A stretch of DNA of 32,555 nucleotides from Proteobacteria bacterium CAG:495 (GTDB lineage: Bacteria > Pseudomonadota > Alphaproteobacteria > RF32 > CAG-239). The DNA is taken from positions 23,300 to 55,854 of the forward strand of contig HF995322.1 of assembly GCA_000432275.1 (NCBI GenBank). The letters are read 5' to 3'. How positions within the stretch are numbered: the first letter of the stretch is position 1; the number at the start of each line of letters is the position of its first letter. Position numbers and translations under genes: made by a program. Of this stretch, positions 22,774 to 31,077 are shown piece by piece. Under the pieces are notes generated by a model. That model made no database searches. It was given only the letters and a program-made list of their open reading frames with translations, and had not been told where the DNA came from.

Positions 22774-23079
22774 TTACTCCTTCTTTTTGTTTTCCTCACT
22801 TTGTACAAAGCGGTAAACATTCAAAATACCGGCAACACCGCCCAACAGCAGAAACACTACCAGCAGCCAGGGTTTGGTATCTAGCATCCGATCCAAGAAA
22901 AATCCGATTGCCGCTCCGACCAATACGCCGGACAGCAGCTCGGTCGCCACCCGAAAACCGGTTTTGGATGCATACACATACGGCGATTCCGGTTTATCCT
23001 TGCGCGCCAAGGCTTCTTTGGCTTTCAGATGCCGAATACGTTCATCCAGTTTCCGAATGTCTTCAGGGACCTTCAACAT
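22774..23079 (-). CDS. atpI: ATP synthase assembly protein AtpI
   Basis: AtpI helps assemble the c ring. The 101-residue product has a charged N-terminal helix (PEDIRKLDERIRHLKAKEALARK) and two membrane helices (ELLSGVLVGAAIGFFLD and PWLLVVFLLLGGVAGILNVY), the AtpI/Gp layout. The ATG at 23079 has AGGAAGG 6 bp upstream, preferred over the TTG at 23085. First gene of the F0 set, 53 bp after the dsbA-like gene. Confidence 0.9.
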   Translation of the reverse strand: MLKVPEDIRKLDERIRHLKAKEALARKDKPESPYVYASKTGFRVATELLSGVLVGAAIGFFLDRMLDTKPWLLVVFLLLGGVAGILNVYRFVQSEENKKKE

Positions 23080-23131
23080 ATTCAACCTTCCTACCTAAAA
23101 TATTACGGAGTTATTAAAGAAGTCCTAATTT

Positions 23132-23860
23132 TTATTTTTTTACTGTGTTTTGAGCAAAAATTTCTTCCAGCCGTTCCAGGGTCGGAGCACCGGAAAGCAA
23201 TTCGTTTTTATCCTTGGTATGAACGATGAACGAAGGTGTACCTTGGATTCCCAGCTGGGTTACGCCGTTTTGGCGGTTTCCCAAAATCTCGCGAGCCGTA
23301 TCGTCATTATGCAGACAGGCTTCTGCTTTTTCGGGAGAAACACCGCTCAATGCGGCATATTGCGTCAAAACTTTGGTCGGATTCCGGGACAATCCCCATT
23401 CTCTCTGCTTCTTAAACAAAACATCTACAAATGCAAAATACTTGTCTGCCGGAACACAGGCCGCCAGCAACGCACCGTCCATCGAAGCACGGTCAATCGG
23501 AAAAGGAACAAAAACCAGTTTGACCAACCCTTTGTCTATGTATTTTTCCTTTATTGCCGGCAACACGTTAAGATGAAAATCGGCGCAATGGAAACAACCG
23601 AAAGACGAAAATTCATATAATGCAATCGGAGCGTCGGCTTTTCCCATCGTCATTCCTTCCGGCATTGCGTAATTAGCCGGAATAACCGGCGCCGAAGCCG
23701 GAGCTTCGTCCTGGGCATGGGCCGCCTTGACCAAAACAATTTCGCCCTTTTCGTTCAGAACAAATCCCTTAAAAGACAAATACATTCCCGCCGCCATAAA
23801 GAAAACCACGAAAGCGGCGACAAAAGCGCTGATTTTTCTGATAATAACTTCAAACTTCAT
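23132..23860 (-). CDS. DsbA-family thiol:disulfide oxidoreductase
   Basis: A membrane-anchored periplasmic thioredoxin-fold protein of 242 residues. A signal anchor at about residues 10-30 is followed by a linker and the catalytic domain (APIALYEFSSFGCFHC with the CFHC active site at Cys89-Cys92). The cis-Pro loop is GIQGTPSFIV near the C-terminus. This resembles the alphaproteobacterial DsbA/BdbD group rather than classic soluble DsbA. The ATG at 23860 overlaps the end of dciA (ATGAAGTTTGA), giving translational coupling; a GTG at 23875 is less likely. Substrates are unknown. Confidence 0.9.
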   Translation of the reverse strand: MKFEVIIRKISAFVAAFVVFFMAAGMYLSFKGFVLNEKGEIVLVKAAHAQDEAPASAPVIPANYAMPEGMTMGKADAPIALYEFSSFGCFHCADFHLNVLPAIKEKYIDKGLVKLVFVPFPIDRASMDGALLAACVPADKYFAFVDVLFKKQREWGLSRNPTKVLTQYAALSGVSPEKAEACLHNDDTAREILGNRQNGVTQLGIQGTPSFIVHTKDKNELLSGAPTLERLEEIFAQNTVKK

Positions 23861-24395
23861 CTTTTTTCTTTTCACCTTTATTATTACTGATAACGCTGCG
23901 TCCGAGCTTTTTCAGCATTTCCTGCAACGCCGGATTTTCAACTTCTTCACTCAGAATTTTAATATAATTTTCTTCTTCTTTAGTTACAAGAGTTTTTTGC
24001 TTGTCCTTAAACTTATCCTCATCATCGTCCAACTTTAGTTCGCTGTTCTGAATAATCTTCAGCTGACTGACCGCCCGGTAACCGAAATAGGTGTTAACCT
24101 TGCTCAAAATGACATTCTCCCGGTGCTGCAGTTCCAAAGCAAACGCACCGCCCGGCACCATAACATACAAAATGCCGTTCGTCTTTTCCCCGCGTTTGAA
24201 GTCAATCCGCTGCGGCAGGCTGTAGCCGGCCAGTTCTTCGCCGACAACGCTTTCCCAGTTGGTAATAAGGTCTATTTCAACAAAGCCTTTTTTACCCAGA
24301 ATACTTTTGGCAAAAGGCAGAATTGTCCGGGACAACGCCTGTAAGTCCCGGGTTTTGCGCTCATCGCTGACTATATATTCTTTTCCCTTTGCCAT
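23850..24395 (-). CDS. dciA: DUF721 / DciA-family protein (probable DnaB helicase loader)
   Basis: DciA is the replicative helicase operator in bacteria lacking DnaC. This 181-residue protein has the DUF721 domain at about residues 20-115: LPFAKSILGKKGFVEIDLITNWESVVGEELAGYSLPQRIDF, then LYVMVPGGAFALELQHRENVILSKVNTYFGY. A charged C-terminal tail follows. That order fits the alphaproteobacterial form. The ATG at 24395 has no Shine-Dalgarno and lies 7 nt after a possible -10, so the message may be leaderless; an upstream TTG at 24431 would use no ribosome site either. The 3' end overlaps the dsbA-like gene by 11 bp. Confidence 0.85.
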   Translation of the reverse strand: MAKGKEYIVSDERKTRDLQALSRTILPFAKSILGKKGFVEIDLITNWESVVGEELAGYSLPQRIDFKRGEKTNGILYVMVPGGAFALELQHRENVILSKVNTYFGYRAVSQLKIIQNSELKLDDDEDKFKDKQKTLVTKEEENYIKILSEEVENPALQEMLKKLGRSVISNNKGEKKKDEV

Positions 24396-24402
24396 AGACG
24401 GC

Positions 24403-24431
24403 AATCTAACAGACTCTATCAACAAGGGCAA
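24403..24431 (-). promoter_or_regulatory. Possible promoter giving a leaderless dciA transcript
   Basis: Minus-strand TTGCCC (24426-24431), 17-bp spacer, TAGATT (24403-24408). The ATG at 24395 falls at the expected transcription start. The -35 is poor. Confidence 0.35.
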
Positions 24432-24439
24432 GCCTTTTG

Positions 24440-24469
24440 TTGACTAGACGGTATATTTAAGCCTATAAT
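24440..24469 (+). promoter_or_regulatory. Promoter of fliO-fliP
   Basis: Plus-strand TTGACT (24440-24445), 18-bp spacer, perfect TATAAT (24464-24469), with an expected leader of about 20 nt containing GGGGAGG. Looks like a housekeeping sigma-70 promoter rather than a sigma-28 or sigma-54 flagellar one. It is divergent from the dciA start. Confidence 0.8.
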
Positions 24470-24496
24470 TCAGCAAATTATCGGGGAGGTTAATCT

Positions 24497-24793
24497 ATGG
24501 ACTGGCACCATGTCTTGCAGGCGCTTTTGTCGCTTGTTTTTGTTATCGGACTTTTACTGCTGACCTTATGGCTGTTTAAATATTGTCAGCTTAAAGGCGG
24601 CAATTGTCGTTGGGCTCGCCAGCTCAAGGCAGGGCAGCGCTTAAACGTGGTTGAAAGCCGCAGACTTGACAACCGTAACAGTGTCGTTTTGCTTAAGCGC
24701 GACGACCAGGAATTTCTGATTTTACTCGGCAGCAACGCCAATTTGCTCCTTGACCGTTCCCCTGCTCCGCAAAGGATTGAGACTAATGATTAA
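24497..24793 (+). CDS. fliO: Flagellar biosynthesis protein FliO
   Basis: FliO helps assemble the FliP ring of the flagellar export gate. The 98-residue product has one N-terminal membrane helix (QALLSLVFVIGLLLLTLWLF) followed by a basic region and the conserved small domain (QRLNVVESRRLDNRNSVVLLKRDDQEFLILLG) typical of FliO. GGGGAGG precedes the ATG. Its end overlaps fliP by 8 bp, as in most flagellar operons. Confidence 0.9.
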   Translation: MDWHHVLQALLSLVFVIGLLLLTLWLFKYCQLKGGNCRWARQLKAGQRLNVVESRRLDNRNSVVLLKRDDQEFLILLGSNANLLLDRSPAPQRIETND

Positions 24794-25529
24794 AAAGCTT
24801 TTCCCGATATTTGTCTTCATCGCCGTTGCCCTTGTCTGCTCTGCCGGCTCGGCTGCGGCGCAAAGCATCAGCCTCAATATGGAAGACGCTGCAAACGGCT
24901 CTGCGACGGCCAGAATTTTCAGTGTTATCATGATGATAACCGTTCTGTCTCTGGCTCCGTCCATCTTGGTAATGATGACTTCCTTTACTCGTATTGTCGT
25001 TGTGTTTTCCATTACCCGCAGCGCCCTGGCAACCAACTCGACGCCGCCCAATATGGTTCTGGTCTCTCTCGCCCTGTTTCTGACTCTGTTTATTATGAGT
25101 CCGACCTTGGAACGCTCTTGGGAAGAAGGCATCAAACCTATGATTGATGAAAAGGTAGAAGTAATGGACGGCTTGGAAAAAGCCTCTCAGCCTCTGAAAG
25201 AGTTTATGGTACGCAACACCCGCGAAAAGGATTTGCTTTTGTTTACCGACCTTGCTGATGAAAAACCGGCAAAAACAATCGAAGAAACGCCGCTCAAGGT
25301 TGCCGTCCCGGCTTTTATGATCAGCGAGCTCCGACGCGCTTTTGAAATCGGCTTTTTAATCTTTGTCCCTTTTCTGATTATTGATATGGTCATTGCCTCA
25401 GTTCTTATGTCTATGGGTATGATGATGCTTCCGCCTACTGTTCTGGCCTTACCGTTCAAAGTCATATTTTTCGTACTGGTAGACGGGTGGTACCTGCTGG
25501 CCGGATCGTTGGTCAACAGTTTCAAATAA
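24786..25529 (+). CDS. fliP: Flagellar export gate protein FliP
   Basis: Core of the flagellar type III export gate. The 247-residue product has a signal-like N-terminus (CSAGSAAAQ) and then the FliP signatures LAPSILVMMTSFTRIVVVFS, NTREKDLLLF, VAVPAFMISELRRAFEIGFL and LPPTVLALPFKVIFFVLVDG. Membrane helices are in the usual places and the length is normal. The ATG at 24786 with AAGGA upstream is used. It ends the fliOP unit at the terminator at 25539-25558; the usual following fliQ/fliR are not here. Confidence 0.95.
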   Translation: MIKKLFPIFVFIAVALVCSAGSAAAQSISLNMEDAANGSATARIFSVIMMITVLSLAPSILVMMTSFTRIVVVFSITRSALATNSTPPNMVLVSLALFLTLFIMSPTLERSWEEGIKPMIDEKVEVMDGLEKASQPLKEFMVRNTREKDLLLFTDLADEKPAKTIEETPLKVAVPAFMISELRRAFEIGFLIFVPFLIIDMVIASVLMSMGMMMLPPTVLALPFKVIFFVLVDGWYLLAGSLVNSFK

Positions 25530-25538
25530 ACAAAAAAA

Positions 25539-25558
25539 AGACAGCGTCTCTGCTGTCT
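25539..25558. terminator. Bidirectional terminator between fliP and the barrel gene
   Basis: Seven-pair stem AGACAGC/GCTGTCT flanked by A8 and T10. Works for fliP on the plus strand and for the converging barrel gene on the minus strand. Confidence 0.9.
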
Positions 25559-25578
25559 TTTTTTTATCCGTTGCCTTA

Positions 25579-26199
25579 TTAGAAAGTGTAACGCAAACCA
25601 CCGTAAACTTCATGGGCATTAAAGTTAGCATCATTAATATCACCCATATCCATATAACGATAGCCGGCATCCAAATTGACGCATTTGTTCAGTCTCAGAC
25701 TGATACCGCCGCCGACAGTCCATGTAAAGTTATCGGCACTGTGCTTAATTTTTGCAGCATCGGCCACACCACCGCTCCCGATATCATTATAAGACAGGTC
25801 AAGTCTGGTCAAACCGATACCGCCATGGATATATGGTGAAATCCAATAATTCGGCATAAAGTCCAAATAAGCGTTAGCCATAAAAGAGTCAGATTCCATC
25901 GTTGCATTTAAAGGAGTACCCATTGCATCTTCAAATTTATCATCGACATCATCGCGATAAATGTACTCAGCTTCCAAACGGACAAAACCGTAACGATAAC
26001 CGACAGCGCCCGAAATATTCCAAACATTGCCGAAATCCAACTTAGATTTATTGGTTGCACTGTCTTCTTTATTATTAAAATTATAATTGGTAGCACCTCC
26101 GCGCAAACCAAAATAAAAACCGTCACGTGCCGAAGCATTAGACACAAAAGCCGAAGCCAAAACTAATGCCGAAGCAAAAGTAACCAAAGATTTTTTCAT
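25579..26199 (-). CDS. Outer-membrane beta-barrel protein (Opa/Omp25-type)
   Basis: A 206-residue small porin-like barrel. Signal peptide MKKSLVTFASALVLASAFVSNASA is cleaved before Arg25. The mature protein starts DGFYFGLRGGATNYNF and shows eight amphipathic strands (WNISGAVGYRYGFVRLEAEYIY, WISPYIHGGIGLTRLDL, WTVGGGISLRLNKCVNLDAGYRYMDMG), ending in GLRYTF, the terminal Phe recognised by the Bam machinery. This is the common alphaproteobacterial Omp25/OmpA-barrel type. The ATG at 26199 has GGAG 6 bp upstream. It sits in the middle of the flagellar region, with its own promoter and terminator. Confidence 0.88.
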   Translation of the reverse strand: MKKSLVTFASALVLASAFVSNASARDGFYFGLRGGATNYNFNNKEDSATNKSKLDFGNVWNISGAVGYRYGFVRLEAEYIYRDDVDDKFEDAMGTPLNATMESDSFMANAYLDFMPNYWISPYIHGGIGLTRLDLSYNDIGSGGVADAAKIKHSADNFTWTVGGGISLRLNKCVNLDAGYRYMDMGDINDANFNAHEVYGGLRYTF

Positions 26200-26235
26200 C
26201 ATCGTCTCCAAAGTAGTTTTGTAAATTTTGTCTAG

Positions 26236-26264
26236 TTTATAACCTAAAAATTTTATTTAATCAA
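26236..26264 (-). promoter_or_regulatory. Promoter of the Omp25-type barrel gene
   Basis: Minus-strand TTGATT (26259-26264), 17-bp spacer, TATAAA (26236-26241); the leader is about 30 nt. Confidence 0.75.
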
Positions 26265-26573
26265 GCATTAATTTATAATTTTTTTATTTACTCTGGCGCC
26301 AATATAACATTCAGTTCTTATTATTTTGTTAATTTAACGCCATAATCGACACTTTGCCAAAAAACGGAAAAATCTTTCAAACCGCCGAATTCCAAGCATT
26401 TTTTACAGTTTTCATTAACCCCTTTTAAACTTTCCGGCGTTAATCTGCAAACCTGATTTTGCATATGTTTCAGTTTTGTTAAATTTGTCGGCGGTAAAGC
26501 TATTTAATAGATTAGAAACCTTTTTTGTGCTAGAATTAGATTAGAATAGTATTAATGGGTAAAAAGGCGAATC
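26265..26573 (+). promoter_or_regulatory. AT-rich gap with promoter of the pilM-like/pilV-like unit
   Basis: About 310 bp without a gene on either strand. A possible plus-strand promoter is TTGTGC (26525-26530), 16-bp spacer, TAGTAT (26547-26552). AAGGCG lies 6 bp before the ATG at 26574. Nothing else recognisable. Confidence 0.5.
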
Positions 26574-27242
26574 ATGTATATCTGGGTCGTATTGGCAACA
26601 TTTTTGGCTATGCTGGCTTCTTACACGCTCTCCATGCGGGCGGACATCCGCAAGGTGACGGTTGAACCTATGGCCGAAGCGGAAATTGCCAAACTGGTCA
26701 GCAAACATCGTGCTGCCGGACGTTATATCTATTACAATTCCCCACCCAACACGCCTGCCGAGCAGGTAACCTTCGTTCCCGGAATTATCAGCGATGCCAA
26801 TATTGAAGGAGAAATGTCTTCGGTCACGATAAATGACAAAAATTACACCTCGCAGATTTTTTGCATGAACAAAGAATGGACCACCGCCTATACCAATGCA
26901 TCCGATTGTGACAGGGTAGATACTTCCAAAATGCTGGTAACCTATGGCCCCATTCCTTACCGCTGGCTTAACCTGAATTATGAAGACGTCGACGTTCCCA
27001 ACAGCGATTTTATGAATGCAATGCGCAATACGGTTAGCGGCGGCTGGCGTTTTGGCTATACCGCGGAAATTGACCCGGCAACGGAAGATGTTACCGAAAA
27101 CTCTTCAGGTTCGCCAATGCGTATTATAACCAGGGACGGAGAACTCTATGTCCCTCTGGCTATTGTCAACAATGATGATTTTAAAAAAGTTTGCAACGTT
27201 TCATCCGGTCAAACCTGCTTAATTTATCTTTCAGGTTTTTAA
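26574..27242 (+). CDS. PilM-like type IVb pilus-associated protein
   Basis: A 222-residue protein with one N-terminal membrane helix (residues 2-20, YIWVVLATFLAMLASYTLS) and a periplasmic domain starting with a helix (AEAEIAKLVSKHRAAGRYIYY). Four Cys suggest disulfides. The layout matches PilM of IncI-type (R64) type IVb pili, which is also a short anchored protein encoded near PilV, but it is longer and I see no decisive motif. Coding is certain; the PilM name rests on layout and on the PilV-like gene 24 bp downstream. A second possibility is a general pilus-biogenesis accessory protein. Confidence 0.55.
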   Translation: MYIWVVLATFLAMLASYTLSMRADIRKVTVEPMAEAEIAKLVSKHRAAGRYIYYNSPPNTPAEQVTFVPGIISDANIEGEMSSVTINDKNYTSQIFCMNKEWTTAYTNASDCDRVDTSKMLVTYGPIPYRWLNLNYEDVDVPNSDFMNAMRNTVSGGWRFGYTAEIDPATEDVTENSSGSPMRIITRDGELYVPLAIVNNDDFKKVCNVSSGQTCLIYLSGF

Positions 27243-27266
27243 GCACACCGGCAAAGGAGAAAAACC

Positions 27267-28328
27267 ATGTTAAAAAAATTAAACAGCTTATTGGGACAGA
27301 AAGGTAGCATGATGGTGGAAGCCCTTGCTATGCTTGGCCTGATTTCCATGGTAACGCCGGTCTTGTATAAAAAAGCGGCTGAACGAACCACTGAATTGCA
27401 GGATATCAACACTGCAACCCAAATGCGTACCTTGTCAAAAGCCTTGGACGATTATATTCAGGACAACTACGTTGCACTGTCTGGCACCATTGGTGCCAAC
27501 TCTTCGGCAATAATTGACAAAGACGACATCGCTATTTATCTCCCTTACGGCTTTAACATTGATCAGTCAAAAGTTTTCAGCGGCTATGAATTTGCAATTC
27601 GCAATGACAAAACCGCCGCAGGGGAAAGTATCTTAACCGGTATGGTCTTGGCCAAAAACAGTAGCGACCTGCCGGCGATTCGCTCTGCCAAAATTGCATC
27701 CATGATTGGTTCTAACGGCGGCGTTGTCAATAATAACATCGCCAGCGGTGTCCAAGGCGGATGGGAAGCCAGACTGGCTGATTTCAGCTTTGGCACGGCC
27801 GAAAACGGCAGTATTGCCTCCACCTCGCTCAATGCGGTCAGCTCCTCTGCCGGCGTCGCCAGTGATGAAGTCTTATACCGCACGGACTCCCGAGGCACAG
27901 AATACAACACCATGCGTACAGACCTGTATATGGGCGGCAAACCTATCCGCGACGTCAATCATTTGATTGTAAACAGCGAAAATGCCGGTTTGGACAAAGA
28001 CGGCCTAATGATTGGCAGCGGATCAGACGGTAAAGGTGCCGCCAACTTGGTTGTTACCGGAAAAGGTACCATTACCAATCTCTTAAAAGCCGGTGCTGCC
28101 AACGTCGGAGAAATTTTCAAAGTTGAAACTGCCGCAATCGGCGGGGGCCAAAAAAATAATAGCGATGGCTACCAAAAAAATTACCGCAGATGCCAAAGTC
28201 AACGCCAACAACGGCGTAGATGTCAAAGGCAGCGGCGCTGGAAAAGGCGGCGGTTATGCGTTAGGCGTCGAAGGCGGCTTAAACGTTACCACCGGAATGA
28301 CGGTCTTAGACGGCAAACTGCAGGCTAA
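27267..28328 (+). CDS. PilV-like type IVb minor pilin/adhesin, N-terminal part (frameshifted)
   Basis: This frame encodes the real N-terminal part up to about residue 295, after which its sequence becomes Arg/Gln-rich nonsense (RRCQSQRQQRRRCQRQRR). The prepilin site is KG|SMMVEALAMLGLISM, cleaved after Gly13 with Glu at +5. Residues 40-170 follow the shufflon N-terminal (PilV constant region) pattern: DDYIQDNYVAL, IYLPYGFNIDQ, SGYEFAIRND, IRSAKIASMIGSNGGVV and GGWEARLADF. A repeat-like shaft begins after that. Ribosome site AAAGGAG. The true product continues in the +1 frame from 28093-30297; removing one base would give one 1009-residue protein. Confidence 0.75.
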   Translation: MLKKLNSLLGQKGSMMVEALAMLGLISMVTPVLYKKAAERTTELQDINTATQMRTLSKALDDYIQDNYVALSGTIGANSSAIIDKDDIAIYLPYGFNIDQSKVFSGYEFAIRNDKTAAGESILTGMVLAKNSSDLPAIRSAKIASMIGSNGGVVNNNIASGVQGGWEARLADFSFGTAENGSIASTSLNAVSSSAGVASDEVLYRTDSRGTEYNTMRTDLYMGGKPIRDVNHLIVNSENAGLDKDGLMIGSGSDGKGAANLVVTGKGTITNLLKAGAANVGEIFKVETAAIGGGQKNNSDGYQKNYRRCQSQRQQRRRCQRQRRWKRRRLCVRRRRRLKRYHRNDGLRRQTAG

Positions 28329-30297
28329 CGACGGAGCCGAAATCTCCAACGGCGTCTTGGTTAAAGGCGGCAAAGCCGGAGAGGGCAACGGAAACATCTA
28401 CAGTGTCGTTATCAATAAAAGCAACGGCGCTAATGACGGCAGCCTGCTGGTACAAAATAACGTCCGTATTGAAAATGATCTTTATGTCGGCGGCAAAGCT
28501 TACATTAACGAACTCGACGTTGACAATTTCCGTGCCGGTAAAATTGCCGAAAACAATTATAACCTAAACGTCACCAAAAATGACATTGTCATCAAAGACA
28601 ATGATTTCAAGGTCGGAGACCGCATCGTGTCAAACGACACCTCCGTAACCATGAAAAGCGCAAACTATCAAATGTATGCAAACGATTCCCGGGCCGGAAT
28701 TGCCAACAGTGCCCGAACCAACCGGGTAGACGTTGAAGGCAGCAACATCTACCTTCAGACCCCTAACGGCACCGGCGTTATTGATGCCAAATCGTCAAAC
28801 TTTACAACTGATGCCAGCAAGACAATCGCCATTGCCGGCGCCGGAAAATTGAACATCGACGGCACCAGCTCGTACATCCAGACTGTCACCGACGGCAAAA
28901 CCAACCGCGTCTTGACCAATAAAGACGGTTCGGAAATGACCTCCAGCGACGGCACCAACTCGGCTTATATCAGTACGACGCCTACTTTGGCCAAAGCCTC
29001 GGCCAACAACATTGTCATCGACGACCGTAAAATCGTTTTCGCCGAAGGTGCAAAAACCTTAGGAACATTTAACAGCGGAAACTTTGATAATGCGGTCATC
29101 AACAAAGGCGTTATCATTCGTCGTGAAGGAATGGTAAACCTTCCCGGTTCAACTGCCTCCGGCCGTACCGCCATGGCCACCGGAGAAGGCGCTCAAGATG
29201 TCGCCGGTTACATCAAGGCTGACCGTTTTCTGGCCAATCAGCAGTTAAAGGCCAAGGATCCCTATGCGGTTCCCAAGGATGTGACCCTGACCAAACCGAG
29301 CGGTGTAACTGACAATACCTTATATGACGCTTATCAGGTTAACCCTGCATACACCTCCGTTATGCACGACATCAAACTGACCTCCCGCGGCGGCGCCCGT
29401 TTGAGCGATATTTTGCCCGACTTTATCAACAAAGGTATCTACGTTATCGATAATACCTATAAAGAAAACAGCACCAGCTGGGAAAACTATACGGTAAAGG
29501 TTACCGGCGGCAAAATCTCCGTCACCGGTGAACCGCCATCCTGCAGCGGAGACCCCAACTGCATCGCAACGCCGTGGCTGGGCTTTATCCCCACCCCGCA
29601 ATGTCCGCCGGGATATTCAAAAGTTATCACCATTAACCCCATTCGTTGGAAAATGGCGGAGGCTTATGCTATCCCCGTTGTCGAAAACATTACCGGCTCA
29701 ACCGTAACCGAGAAGTTTAAGGCATTGTTCATTGCGCCGCGTAACCCAAAAACCGCAATGTTCAAACTAACCGAAGAAAACGGCAACAACCCTCACCGCC
29801 ACTATCTTGAATCCGGTATGCCGCTGACCTTCCAGACCAACACCTGGTTGAACACTACCATTGCCGGAGTCCGTTCTTCCAACCAGATGAGCGGTGCCAA
29901 CCACGAAAATATTCGCGCGAACGACTTTTTGGGCTGGCATGCCATTATGGGCTTCCTGTATCACGGTTCCGATTACCATGATTACATCCAGCTGGCCGGC
30001 GGCAACACCTCTCATACTGACGGAAAAATCGTTTGGAACCTGTTCCCCGTCTATAACGAAGAACTGACCGCCATCGCCAATGTCTACTGCTACTTCGAAC
30101 GACGTAACAAAGTTATTGTCTACGATACCGATGGCTCTGTTCTAATCAACAAAACCGTCAACGATTGGAACAAAAACGACAATGTCGTTGACACAACCTA
30201 CAATCAGCTGGAAAACTTCCGGGCAAGCTTTGGTAAAGACAGCAACTACACCAACCGCCTGAACGATCCGGCTCTGAAATACAACGACCCGTGGTAA
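28093..30297 (+). CDS. PilV-like adhesin, shaft and C-terminal head (frameshifted continuation)
   Basis: Continuation of the gene starting at 27267; there is no good ribosome site or signal at 28093, so it is not an independent gene. From about 28165 it reads a repetitive, Gly/Asn/Ala-rich beta shaft (ITADAKVNANNGVDVKG, LNVTTGMTVLDGKL, LYVGGKAYINELDVDNF) much like tail fibres and PilV shafts. A compact C-terminal head has paired Cys and aromatic text (CSGDPNCIATPWLGFIP, CPPGYSKVITINPIRWKM, VYCYFERRNKVI). The head is the likely ligand-binding part. A terminator follows 20 bp after the stop. Confidence 0.75.
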   Translation: MLPTSEKFSKLKLPQSAGAKKIIAMATKKITADAKVNANNGVDVKGSGAGKGGGYALGVEGGLNVTTGMTVLDGKLQANDGAEISNGVLVKGGKAGEGNGNIYSVVINKSNGANDGSLLVQNNVRIENDLYVGGKAYINELDVDNFRAGKIAENNYNLNVTKNDIVIKDNDFKVGDRIVSNDTSVTMKSANYQMYANDSRAGIANSARTNRVDVEGSNIYLQTPNGTGVIDAKSSNFTTDASKTIAIAGAGKLNIDGTSSYIQTVTDGKTNRVLTNKDGSEMTSSDGTNSAYISTTPTLAKASANNIVIDDRKIVFAEGAKTLGTFNSGNFDNAVINKGVIIRREGMVNLPGSTASGRTAMATGEGAQDVAGYIKADRFLANQQLKAKDPYAVPKDVTLTKPSGVTDNTLYDAYQVNPAYTSVMHDIKLTSRGGARLSDILPDFINKGIYVIDNTYKENSTSWENYTVKVTGGKISVTGEPPSCSGDPNCIATPWLGFIPTPQCPPGYSKVITINPIRWKMAEAYAIPVVENITGSTVTEKFKALFIAPRNPKTAMFKLTEENGNNPHRHYLESGMPLTFQTNTWLNTTIAGVRSSNQMSGANHENIRANDFLGWHAIMGFLYHGSDYHDYIQLAGGNTSHTDGKIVWNLFPVYNEELTAIANVYCYFERRNKVIVYDTDGSVLINKTVNDWNKNDNVVDTTYNQLENFRASFGKDSNYTNRLNDPALKYNDPW
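28150..28180 (+). other. Likely frameshift site: two A7 tracts
   Basis: A7 runs at 28150-28156 and 28174-28180, 18 bp apart, sit where the reading frame changes from that of 27267 to the +1 frame. One base too many in either run would explain the break. Correcting the second run gives the smoother protein (QKNNSDGYQKITADAKV). Confidence 0.7.
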
Positions 30298-30317
30298 TTG
30301 CCATTACCCGCCTTCCG

Positions 30318-30350
30318 CATCCCCGCTTTCACTGCGGGGATGTTTTTTTT
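30318..30350 (+). terminator. Rho-independent terminator after the PilV-like gene
   Basis: Perfect stem CATCCCCGC/GCGGGGATG with a 7-base loop, then T8. Confidence 0.95.
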
Positions 30351-30522
30351 GCAAATTCGGCCCGGATTAAAGCTATTTTCATAAATATTCGCTATAATAA
30401 CAACCAAAGCCCCGGTTTTATTCACTAAACATTTAATAACTCACAGATTTGCATTTATTTATAAAAATAATATTATAAAATAGCTAAAGATATTGGCAGG
30501 CATAAAATTTTGGAGTTCCTAA

Positions 30523-31065
30523 ATGCTGAATCAAGATGACGATTTTGATAACGATGAAGACCTCAACGAACCGAACAGGATCAGCCGCAAAAAAATACTT
30601 GTTTTTTTGATTCCGGCTTTGATTGCCATCGGTCTCGGCGTCGGTTTTTTCTATGCCTTTAACCACAAGTTCGGAAACAACGGAAATGCCAATTACAGCA
30701 TTGTTCGCAACATTATTGAAGAAGACGGAAAAGAAGCCGAAAGCGTAACCGTGTTCTACGACTTGCCCGAAATCACCGCACGCCTTAAGGATACCTCCGC
30801 CGACGAGGCCACCGCACGCCTCAAAATCAGCGTGGAGTTAAACAATGTCGAAGACGTCGCCAAAATAGAGGCTTTGCTGCCCCGTATCAACGATGCCGTC
30901 ATTGCGCATACGATTGAGCTGACCCCGGATGAGCTGGAAAGCGCCACCGGATTGTACTGGCTCAAAGAAGAATTGCTTTATCGCATAAATCTGTTAACAT
31001 CTCCGTTACAGGTTTCAAATCTGAATTTTAAAAACTTTGAAATTCAAAAACCAAATGAAAAATAA
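30523..31065 (+). CDS. fliL: Flagellar basal-body protein FliL
   Basis: FliL sits beside the stators and supports torque. The 180-residue product has an acidic cytoplasmic N-terminus (DDDFDNDEDLNEPNR), one membrane helix at about residues 25-46 (ILVFLIPALIAIGLGVGFFYAF) and the periplasmic FliL domain (VFYDLPEITARL, RLKISVELNN, LYRINLL), a prohibitin-like fold. GGAG lies 8 bp before the ATG. It is followed by fliM after 12 bp. Confidence 0.92.
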   Translation: MLNQDDDFDNDEDLNEPNRISRKKILVFLIPALIAIGLGVGFFYAFNHKFGNNGNANYSIVRNIIEEDGKEAESVTVFYDLPEITARLKDTSADEATARLKISVELNNVEDVAKIEALLPRINDAVIAHTIELTPDELESATGLYWLKEELLYRINLLTSPLQVSNLNFKNFEIQKPNEK

Positions 31066-31077
31066 AGGATAATCAAA

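Noticed and set aside
27267..30297. DNA-inversion shufflon at the PilV-like gene
   Set aside because: I saw no inverted 19-bp type recombination sites, no silent head segments and no recombinase gene; there is a single C-terminal head.
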